Assembly (NCBI GenBank): GCA_002480495.1
Contig: DLCG01000017.1
Span: 207,299 to 271,298 of the forward strand
Direction: 5' to 3'
Source of the DNA: Rhodobiaceae bacterium UBA7804
GTDB taxonomy: Bacteria > Pseudomonadota > Alphaproteobacteria > Parvibaculales > Parvibaculaceae
Length of the DNA stretch: 64,000 nt
In this document: positions 55,944 through 64,000 of the stretch, piece by piece
Layout of the letters: each line of letters begins with the position of its first letter
How positions within the stretch are numbered: the first letter of the stretch is position 1
Position numbers and translations under genes: made by a program
Notes under the pieces: generated by a model
Databases searched by the model: none
The model's input: the letters and a program-made list of their open reading frames with translations, nothing else
What the model was told of the DNA's origin: nothing

Positions 55944-57161
55944 TTACCCGCCCGGCAGCGGCGCCGGGAGTAACAAGCTTGTCGGGAATCCGGGAATGGC
56001 GGTCGCAACCCAGCGGCAGGCCCGGCCACGGCCGAAGGACTCCGCCTTGCCGCGCTCCCCAAGCGCTTCGAGCGCGCGCTGGACGGTGCGCGGGCTGACG
56101 CCGAGCGCCTGCGCAAGCGCCGAACTCGACCATGCCTCGCCATCGGAGAGAAGCGCCAGCACCTCGCCATGATCGCCATCGACCGGCGGCGAAAGAACGG
56201 CAACCGATTTCGCGTTGGGCGCCAGCACGAAGCCGCGCCCCGTCGCGCTGACCCCGGCCAACGGCTGCAGCACCTTGCGGAGACGTCCGATCTCCACCCG
56301 GAGCCGGGCCCGATGGGACTCGTCCGCATCGTGCGCATTGAAGGCGGCGGAAAGGAGCGCCTCGCGCGAGGCCTCGCCGGGAAAGACCTCCGCAAGTTTT
56401 TTGCAGAGAGCAAAAAGAACGGGGCGTCCTTGAAGCGGCACGAGCACGCTTCCCCCACGCACGACATTTCGGCAGGCATCGACCACCATCATGTCCGACG
56501 CAAAAAGGGTTTCGACATCGTCGAGCCGGACCATGCGCTCGCGCCCTTCGGACAGGAGACGCGCCACAGGCGCATCGAGCAATTGCGCGGCGCGCTCCAC
56601 CTCGGCCATCTGCGCCGGGATCGCGGAGGCCTGTGCGGCGCGGCATGCTTCATCGAGCGCCTCGCGCGCGGGGCCCGCGCGAACACGCCGCATCGCAATG
56701 CCAGCCCTTACAAGCGCATGGCCGGCGAGAGACGCCGGCGGCAGCAGGCTCGCGTCAAGCGCCTCGAGAACCTTCTCCGCTTCGTCGAGTTTTCCGACGA
56801 GAAGCAGATAGCGCGCCTCGAGACAGGCGGCATGCGCCGCATTCGCCTTGTCGCCGCGCGCGTCGAGGAGCGCCCGCGCGGCTCCCAATGTCTGAAGGGA
56901 TTTTCCGATATCGCGTGTGACGAGCGCGATTTCCGCTTCGGCGAGCGCACAGCGCGCACGCGCCACGGGTTCCTTTTGGCCGAAGGCGCGGGCCGCGCGC
57001 CGAAGAAGATCTCGCGCGCGCTCAAGGTCGCCGAGCTGCGCCATCGCGACGCCGCGCAGGGCGAGCGCAGCCGCATCCTCGCGTAACGCGACGCGCTTCA
57101 ACGCGCCGAGCGGATCGCCCGCCGCGAGCGCACGCGCGGCCGCCGTGATCAGCGAGTCCAT
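55944..57161 (-). CDS. Transcriptional regulator with TPR-like N-terminus and two winged-helix modules
   Basis: A 405-residue protein. The N-terminal ~200 residues are Ala/Leu/Arg-rich TPR-like helices (GDLERARDLLRRAARAFG). The region 250-320 (LRVEIGRLRKVLQPLAGVSATGRGFVL in context) resembles the OmpR/SARP-type winged-helix end. The last ~75 residues contain a clear HTH (SSSALAQALGVSPRTVQRALEALG). DNA binding is likely; the ligand is unknown. The start MDSLITAAARALAAGDP at 57161 is chosen because upstream sequence in the longer frame is non-coding in character. Divergent from a small membrane-protein/DUF899 pair, which may be a target. Confidence 0.75.
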   Translation of the reverse strand: MDSLITAAARALAAGDPLGALKRVALREDAAALALRGVAMAQLGDLERARDLLRRAARAFGQKEPVARARCALAEAEIALVTRDIGKSLQTLGAARALLDARGDKANAAHAACLEARYLLLVGKLDEAEKVLEALDASLLPPASLAGHALVRAGIAMRRVRAGPAREALDEACRAAQASAIPAQMAEVERAAQLLDAPVARLLSEGRERMVRLDDVETLFASDMMVVDACRNVVRGGSVLVPLQGRPVLFALCKKLAEVFPGEASREALLSAAFNAHDADESHRARLRVEIGRLRKVLQPLAGVSATGRGFVLAPNAKSVAVLSPPVDGDHGEVLALLSDGEAWSSSALAQALGVSPRTVQRALEALGERGKAESFGRGRACRWVATAIPGFPTSLLLPAPLPGG

Positions 57162-57266
57162 CGAAATCCCGTCACACTTGTCACTCCCGCACCCCGCTCT
57201 CTCCGTCCTAGTTCTGTTCCCGCTTCGGCGAAAGCCGGGAGCGAGCGAAGGAAGAGGAACGGAAGG

Positions 57267-57557
57267 ATGACGATAGCCATCGAAAACGGAAAGCGGAACC
57301 AGCGAGCGCGTTGGCCGACGCCGGACGAATTGCTTTGCCTCGCGGCATCGCCGGTCTTCGCGGTGATGGCCCTGCACGCCACGAAGGCGGAAATGGCCGA
57401 CCCGATCTGCGCCGCCATGAAAGGCCCGCTGCCGCTTGACGGCATGACCTTCATGTACCTGCTGATGTGCCTCTTTCACCTGCCGCCATGGATGAAGCTC
57501 CGCTCCGCCTCACATGCTCAATCGCCAAACCCTCAATCGAAGGAGACCGACCAATGA
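57267..57557 (+). CDS. Small membrane protein upstream of DUF899 gene
   Basis: A 96-residue protein with two hydrophobic segments (LLCLAASPVFAVMAL and MTFMYLLMCLFHLPPW) and a polar tail. I recognise no family. The ATG at 57267 follows GGAACGGAAGG. Its stop overlaps the DUF899 start (ATGA at 57554), implying translational coupling. Divergent from the TPR regulator by 105 bp. Confidence 0.7.
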   Translation: MTIAIENGKRNQRARWPTPDELLCLAASPVFAVMALHATKAEMADPICAAMKGPLPLDGMTFMYLLMCLFHLPPWMKLRSASHAQSPNPQSKETDQ

Positions 57558-58243
57558 ACCATCCCGTCGTATCGCAGGAAGAATGGCTCGCGGCGCGAAA
57601 GGCGCTGCTCGCCAGGGAACGTGCCATGACGCATGCGCTGGACGCGCTGCGCGCCGAACGCAGGGAGTTGCCCTGGGTGAAGATCGAGAAGGACTATGTG
57701 TTCGAAGGCCCGCAGGGCGAATGCACGCTTGGCGACCTCTTCAATGGCCGCAGCCAGCTTGCCATCTATCACTTCATGCTCTCTCCGGGCTCGGGGCAGA
57801 TCTGCAAGGGCTGTGCGTTCATCTCCGACAATATCGACGCGGCGCGGCAGCATTTCGAACAGGCGGACCTCTCCTTTGCCGCCGTCTCGCGCGCATCCAT
57901 TGCGGAGATCGAAGCGGCGAGGAAACGCATGGGCTGGAGCTTTCCCTGGGTGTCGGCCAAGGACAGCGACTTCAACTACGACTTCGCCGTCTCCTTCACG
58001 CCCGAGGACCGCGCCGCCGGAAGCGCGATCTACAATTACGGCACGCCGATCCAGAACAGCGACGACATGTTCGGCGTGAGCGTCTTCGTGAAGGACGAGC
58101 AGGACGGCATCTTCCACACCTACTCGACCTATCATCGCGGCGCGGAGCTTCTGGCAGGCGCCTTCAACTGGCTCGACCTCGTCCCCAAGGGCCGCAACGA
58201 AAGCGGCACGATGAGCTGGGTGAAACTTCACGACGAATATTGA
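57554..58243 (+). CDS. DUF899 family thioredoxin-like protein
   Basis: A 229-residue protein. The typical features are an N-terminal helix (SQEEWLAARKALLARE), the RRELPWVKIEKDYVFEG segment, then LFNGRSQLAIYHFMLSPG with a cysteine pair CKGC, FNWLDLVPKGRNE near the C-terminus. DUF899 proteins have a thioredoxin-like fold and are usually listed as thiol-linked or dithiol-disulfide proteins; function is unproven. AAGGAG precedes the ATG. It is coupled to the upstream small membrane protein and is closed by a terminator. Confidence 0.92.
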   Translation: MNHPVVSQEEWLAARKALLARERAMTHALDALRAERRELPWVKIEKDYVFEGPQGECTLGDLFNGRSQLAIYHFMLSPGSGQICKGCAFISDNIDAARQHFEQADLSFAAVSRASIAEIEAARKRMGWSFPWVSAKDSDFNYDFAVSFTPEDRAAGSAIYNYGTPIQNSDDMFGVSVFVKDEQDGIFHTYSTYHRGAELLAGAFNWLDLVPKGRNESGTMSWVKLHDEY

Positions 58244-58265
58244 GGCAGCCCTTCCGCGGAAATCG

Positions 58266-58294
58266 AAAAGGCTCCGGAAATCCGGGGCCTTTTT
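58266..58294. terminator. Intrinsic terminator, DUF899 gene / GIY-YIG gene
   Basis: Stem AAAAGGC-T-CCGG / CCGG-GG-CCTTTTT with a 4-nt loop; it lies between convergent gene ends at 58243 and 58293 and has A and T runs on both sides. Confidence 0.8.
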
Positions 58295-58553
58295 AAATGC
58301 CGGTGAGGGTGGGATTGGCGAAAACAGGTTTTGGCTTTTCAATGGCCTTGCCGGACCCGGACTTGAAGTAGCGTTCAAGTTCCCGCGCGCGGAATTCCGT
58401 CTCGACGGCCACATAGGAACGCAGCTTCATCTGCGCATGGGCCTTGGTCGAAAGAACCTGCCCCTTCATATGGGAAGCAAACCGGCGTTTCAGATCGGGT
58501 GTCGAACCGACATAGATGTCACCGTTGGCGAGTTCGAGAAAGTAGACGTCCAC
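58293..58553 (-). CDS. GIY-YIG nuclease superfamily protein (UPF0213-like)
   Basis: An 86-residue single-domain protein. The motif VYFLELANGDIYVGSTPDL (YFL...YVG equals GIY-YIG), the catalytic Arg in LKRRFASHMKG, and the Glu in ETEFRARELERYFKSGSG are in place; EKPKP follows. The stand-alone UPF0213 proteins are predicted but mostly uncharacterised endonucleases. On the minus strand it lies downstream of tRNA-Ser and two hairpin structures, 140 bp apart. Confidence 0.9.
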   Translation of the reverse strand: MDVYFLELANGDIYVGSTPDLKRRFASHMKGQVLSTKAHAQMKLRSYVAVETEFRARELERYFKSGSGKAIEKPKPVFANPTLTGI

Positions 58554-58573
58554 ATGGGTCAGGTCCCCCTTCG

Positions 58574-58598
58574 CTCCCGCTGGCGTGAGCTTCGGGAG
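58574..58598. repeat. Short inverted repeat upstream of the GIY-YIG gene
   Basis: CTCCCG ... CGGGAG (6-bp arms, 13-nt centre) lies 21 bp before the GIY-YIG start. It is a second hairpin in the tRNA-to-nuclease interval. Confidence 0.6.
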
Positions 58599-58603
58599 AC
58601 ACT

Positions 58604-58692
58604 CCTACGCCTATATCGGCTTCATGCGGCAAGCCACTTCAAAAGATTTTTATTTGTGAAAGTGGCCTGCCGCCCGAAGCCGAAGGCGTAGG
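58604..58692. repeat. Long imperfect inverted repeat flush with the tRNA-Ser 3' end
   Basis: Four nested perfect stems: CCTACGCCT/AGGCGTAGG (58604-58612 with 58684-58692), CGGCTTC/GAAGCCG (58617-58623 with 58676-58682), CGGC/GCCG (58627-58630 with 58669-58672) and GCCACTT/AAGTGGC (58633-58639 with 58660-58666), around an A/T-rich 20-nt loop. The right end is 1 bp from the tRNA CCA. In tRNA transcripts it would form the 3' trailer. Confidence 0.9.
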
Positions 58693-58693
58693 G

Positions 58694-58783
<90 letters not shown>

Positions 58784-58939
58784 GCAGAGGACGGACCGGA
58801 CCGCTTGACGGACCGACCGTTGGTTGAAACGGCGCGGAATGTAAACGCCATGAAGCGCCCGCACAAGGCCGGAAGACACAGCAAAAGCTGCTTTTCTCGC
58901 CCATAGGTTAAGGCCCTTCCGCCTGCTAGACTGCCACCC

Positions 58940-59707
58940 ATGAGCGAGGTGCGAGGCGAGGAAAAGGAAAGAAGGAGGCTCCCCGCGGGCCGGGTGGCGG
59001 CGGCCTGGGCCGTCCATGCCTTCACGGCATCGGGCGTGGTGACGGCGCTGCTCGCCATTGCGGCCCTGATCGCGGGCGATCTAAGGCTTGCGCTGCTCTG
59101 GCTGGGCGCGGCCCTCATCATCGACGGATTCGACGGGCCCATGGCCCGCAAGGTCCGGGTGAGCGAATACGCGCCACGCTTCGACGGGGCGATCCTCGAC
59201 CATGTCATCGACTACCTGACCTATACGGTGATACCGGCGCTGCTGATCTACCGGTTCGGCCTTGTGCCGCCGGGCTGGGAAATCCCCGCCGCCGCCTGGA
59301 TCATGACCACCTCCCTCTATTGCTTCGGCAACAGGGAGATGAAGACCCATGACAATTATTTCTCCGGCTTTCCGGCCACCTGGAACCTGATCGTTCTTTA
59401 TTTCTATGTATTGGGGAGCGGAAACTGGCCGAATCTCGCGGTGATCGCCGTTCTGGGCGTACTGACCTTCGTGCCCTTCAAATATATTCACCCCTTCCGG
59501 GTGGCGACGTTTCGGCCCCTCACGCTGGCCGTGACGGCGCTCTGGGCGCTTTCGACCTTCTGGCTGGTGCTGAGGAGCGGGCCGGAAACGCCGCCCGCAG
59601 AGGCCTCTCCCGCCGCCTTCTGGGCCTTTATCGGGGCATCGGCCTATTTTCTGGCGATCTGCGCCTGGCGAACCCTCGCCGGGCGGAGGGAGGCCGAAAA
59701 GCCTTGA
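58940..59707 (+). CDS. pcs: Phosphatidylcholine synthase (CDP-diacylglycerol-choline O-phosphatidyltransferase)
   Basis: A 255-residue membrane enzyme with about eight helices. The CDP-alcohol phosphotransferase motif is DGFDGPMARKVRV...RFDGAILDHVIDY (DG..AR, G, D, D). It joins choline to CDP-diacylglycerol to make phosphatidylcholine, a lipid typical of many alphaproteobacteria. Family-specific stretches CFGNREMKTHDNYFSGFP and FVPFKYIHPFRV distinguish it from PgsA/PssA. ATG at 58940 has only a weak upstream GC-rich site. Confidence 0.9.
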   Translation: MSEVRGEEKERRRLPAGRVAAAWAVHAFTASGVVTALLAIAALIAGDLRLALLWLGAALIIDGFDGPMARKVRVSEYAPRFDGAILDHVIDYLTYTVIPALLIYRFGLVPPGWEIPAAAWIMTTSLYCFGNREMKTHDNYFSGFPATWNLIVLYFYVLGSGNWPNLAVIAVLGVLTFVPFKYIHPFRVATFRPLTLAVTALWALSTFWLVLRSGPETPPAEASPAAFWAFIGASAYFLAICAWRTLAGRREAEKP

Positions 59708-59826
59708 TTTCAGGCCCTTTCGCGGCTTGACAGGGCGACCTCCCCCTGTATATTGCGCGCCAATTCGGCCCGTGCCGCTGTCACCGGCGGACGCAGGGCC
59801 TTTTTCGTTACATGGTGGATTTACCA

Positions 59827-60138
59827 ATGTTCGCAGTCATCCGGACCGGCGGCAAGCAGTACAGGGTCGCGAAAGACGATCTCCTCGAGATCGAGCGCCT
59901 CGATGCGAAGGCCGGCGACAAGATCGAGCTCGGCGAAGTGCTGATGCTCGGCGGCGAAGGCGAGACCAAGGTCGGCGCGCCGCTCGTCGATGGCGCCAAG
60001 GTCAAGGCCGAGGTCGTGGACCTCACCCGCGGCCCGAAGCTCACGATCTTCAAGAAGCGCCGTCGCCAGAACTATCGCCGCAAGAACGGCCATCGCCAGG
60101 ATCTGATGCTCGTCAAGATCCTCGACATTGCCGGCTAA
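59827..60138 (+). CDS. rplU: 50S ribosomal protein L21
   Basis: A 103-residue protein starting [14 protein letters not shown], with the C-terminal [16 protein letters not shown] and LVKILDI. It binds 23S rRNA next to L20. The start at 59827 matches the conserved first Met; in-frame upstream codons are leader. Followed 21 bp later by rpmA, the usual pair. Confidence 0.98.
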   Translation: MFAVIRTGGKQYRVAKDDLLEIERLDAKAGDKIELGEVLMLGGEGETKVGAPLVDGAKVKAEVVDLTRGPKLTIFKKRRRQNYRRKNGHRQDLMLVKILDIAG

Positions 60139-60159
60139 GCGGCCCGAAGGAGTAGAAAC

Positions 60160-60435
60160 ATGGCTCACAAAAAGGCAGGCGGTTCGTCCCGCAACGGTCG
60201 CGACAGCGCAGGCCGTCGCCTCGGCGTGAAGAAGTTCGGTGGCGAGAGCGTCATTCCGGGCAACATCATCATCCGCCAGCGCGGCACGAAGTGGCACCCC
60301 GGCCGCAATGTCGGCATCGGCAAGGACCACACGATCTTCGCGAAGGCGGAAGGCGTCGTCGAGTTCCGCAACGGCCGTAACGGCCGTGCCTTCGTCTCGG
60401 TCGTGACGGCCGACATGCCGGAAGCGGCGGACTGA
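60160..60435 (+). CDS. rpmA: 50S ribosomal protein L27
   Basis: A 91-residue protein: [18 protein letters not shown] is the conserved N-terminus reaching the peptidyl-transferase centre, with [20 protein letters not shown] following. AAGGAG precedes the ATG. Hairpins at 60450 and 60488 follow. Confidence 0.98.
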   Translation: MAHKKAGGSSRNGRDSAGRRLGVKKFGGESVIPGNIIIRQRGTKWHPGRNVGIGKDHTIFAKAEGVVEFRNGRNGRAFVSVVTADMPEAAD

Positions 60436-60449
60436 AGACGCGGGGTGAA

Positions 60450-60470
60450 CGCCACCTCGCGAAGGTGGCG
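60450..60470 (+). terminator. Hairpin after rpmA without T-run
   Basis: Perfect 8-bp stem CGCCACCT/AGGTGGCG with a 5-nt loop, 14 bp after the rpmA stop. With the terminator at 60488 it may form a tandem transcript-end structure or protect the rplU-rpmA mRNA. Confidence 0.5.
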
Positions 60471-60487
60471 ACCATCGGGAATTGAGA

Positions 60488-60516
60488 GGGAGATGGGATC
60501 GCCATCTCCCTTTTTT
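60488..60516 (+). terminator. Intrinsic terminator between rpmA and the GNAT gene
   Basis: Stem GGGAGATGG/CCATCTCCC, 5-nt loop, then six T. It lies 28 bp before the GNAT ATG. Confidence 0.9.
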
Positions 60517-60544
60517 CATGCCCTCTCGGGACCGGAGCATCCCG

Positions 60545-63226
<2,682 letters not shown>

Positions 63227-63331
63227 AAATTGCGTCTGCCGGCCCCATATGACGGCAGGCGCGCCGCAAGCCCGGGCATTGAAAGACCGGAGGCCGCCTG
63301 AAATACTCCTGCGGCCTATCGACGAGGACAG

Positions 63332-64000
63332 GTGACGACCGTGAGCATCGTGAAACTGAATACCGGCGAGACGGACATCGCAGGCCTTATGGCCGGAATC
63401 GGCCGCAAGGCGCGCGAAGCGGCAACCATGCTTGCGACCGCCCCGACGAAGCAGAAAGACGCCGCGCTCCTCGCCGCCGCCATGTGCATCCGCGCCAATG
63501 TCGACGACATTCTGGCCGCGAATGAGCAAGACGTCGCCGACGCGAAGAAGAACGGGCTGACGCCAGCCATGATCGACCGGCTGACGCTCGACACGACGCG
63601 CGTGGAAGGGATTGCGAAGGCGCTGGAGGAGATCGCCGCGCTGCCCGATCCTGTCGGTTCGAAGATCGCCGAGTGGGACCGCCCGAACGGGCTCCATATC
63701 GAGCGCGTTCGCGTGCCGCTTGGCGTCATCGGCATCATCTATGAGAGCCGCCCCAATGTGACGGCGGATGCGGGCGCGCTCTGCCTCAAGGCCGGCAATG
63801 CCGCCGTGCTGCGTGGCGGCTCGGAAGCCTCGCGCTCCAACAAGGCGATCCATGCTTCGCTCGTCGAGGGCATTCTCGCCTCGAACCTCCCCGAAGCCTC
63901 GATCCAGCTCGTGCCCGTGACCGATCGTGGCGCGGTGGGCGAAATGCTGAAAGGGCTCGGCGGCAATCTCGACGTGATCGTGCCGCGCGGCGGCAAGAGC
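63332..64000 (+). CDS. proA: Gamma-glutamyl phosphate reductase (3' end outside window)
   Basis: The first ~223 residues of an aldehyde-dehydrogenase-superfamily reductase: [24 protein letters not shown] in context, the ProA-specific [46 protein letters not shown], and [13 protein letters not shown] at the right edge. The catalytic Cys lies beyond. Three in-frame GTG codons (63332, 63341, 63350) could start it; 63332 is taken because GAGGA is nearest, but 63341 is equally credible. It reduces gamma-glutamyl phosphate with NADPH. Confidence 0.93.
   Translation, partial: MTTVSIVKLNTGETDIAGLMAGIGRKAREAATMLATAPTKQKDAALLAAAMCIRANVDDILAANEQDVADAKKNGLTPAMIDRLTLDTTRVEGIAKALEEIAALPDPVGSKIAEWDRPNGLHIERVRVPLGVIGIIYESRPNVTADAGALCLKAGNAAVLRGGSEASRSNKAIHASLVEGILASNLPEASIQLVPVTDRGAVGEMLKGLGGNLDVIVPRGGKS

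Overview
The window is about 64 kb of high-GC, gene-dense chromosome from an alphaproteobacterium. The gene content (a soluble cytochrome P450 next to a thiolase, a complete ccoNOQP-GHIS operon, a bacterial phosphatidylcholine synthase, and the order rplU-rpmA-GNAT-obgE-proB-proA) fits a Parvibaculum-like member of the Rhizobiales/Parvibaculales. That assignment is an inference from gene content, not a database match. There are no insertion sequences, prophage genes, CRISPR arrays or rRNA genes. One tRNA is present, a tRNA-Ser(CGA).

Layout. (1) 1-7.1 kb is catabolic: a thiolase start, a P450, a DUF2189 membrane protein, and a minus-strand mini-cluster of flavin hydroxylase, fumarylacetoacetate-hydrolase-type enzyme, two-domain VOC/extradiol dioxygenase and TetR regulator that reads like an aromatic hydroxylation and meta-cleavage route. 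(2) 7.2-20.3 kb is export: a TetR regulator divergent from an RND adaptor and pump, a second RND/MMPL-type transporter, and an HlyD-ABC-ABC-permease operon of the RbbA/YhhJ type. (3) 20.4-28.5 kb holds the cbb3 oxidase structural genes ccoNOQP, followed by the assembly genes ccoGHIS. (4) 28.5-41.3 kb holds a second DUF2189 protein, exported MsrA and MsrB, a SYLF-domain gene interrupted by an in-frame stop, a YaiI-like protein, a flavoprotein, an SDR, an HD hydrolase, a cation-pump module (DUF5132-like protein, HMA-like protein, SERCA-type ATPase), dodecin, and an NfeD/slipin pair. (5) 41.4-50.5 kb is cell surface: a TonB-dependent siderophore receptor behind a Fur-like palindrome, two small genes, and a 1893-residue autotransporter. 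(6) 50.8-58.6 kb is mixed: a TIGR03032-like protein divergent from a 2OG-Fe(II)-oxygenase-like protein, katG, a TPR/winged-helix regulator with a propeller protein, a DUF899 protein, and a GIY-YIG protein beside tRNA-Ser. (7) 58.9-64 kb is housekeeping: pcs, rplU, rpmA, a GNAT, obgE, proB and the start of proA.

The most notable items are a long imperfect inverted repeat wedged between the 3' end of tRNA-Ser and a GIY-YIG gene; the SERCA-type pump module, in which both the ATPase and a neighbour carry cysteine-free HMA-like domains; the SYLF gene with one premature TAA; the TIGR03032/2OG oxygenase divergon; a 19-bp perfect inverted repeat at 50.75 kb; and two sets of repeated operator-like sites in front of the two tetR genes. 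Functions are assigned from motifs read in the translations. No similarity search was possible.
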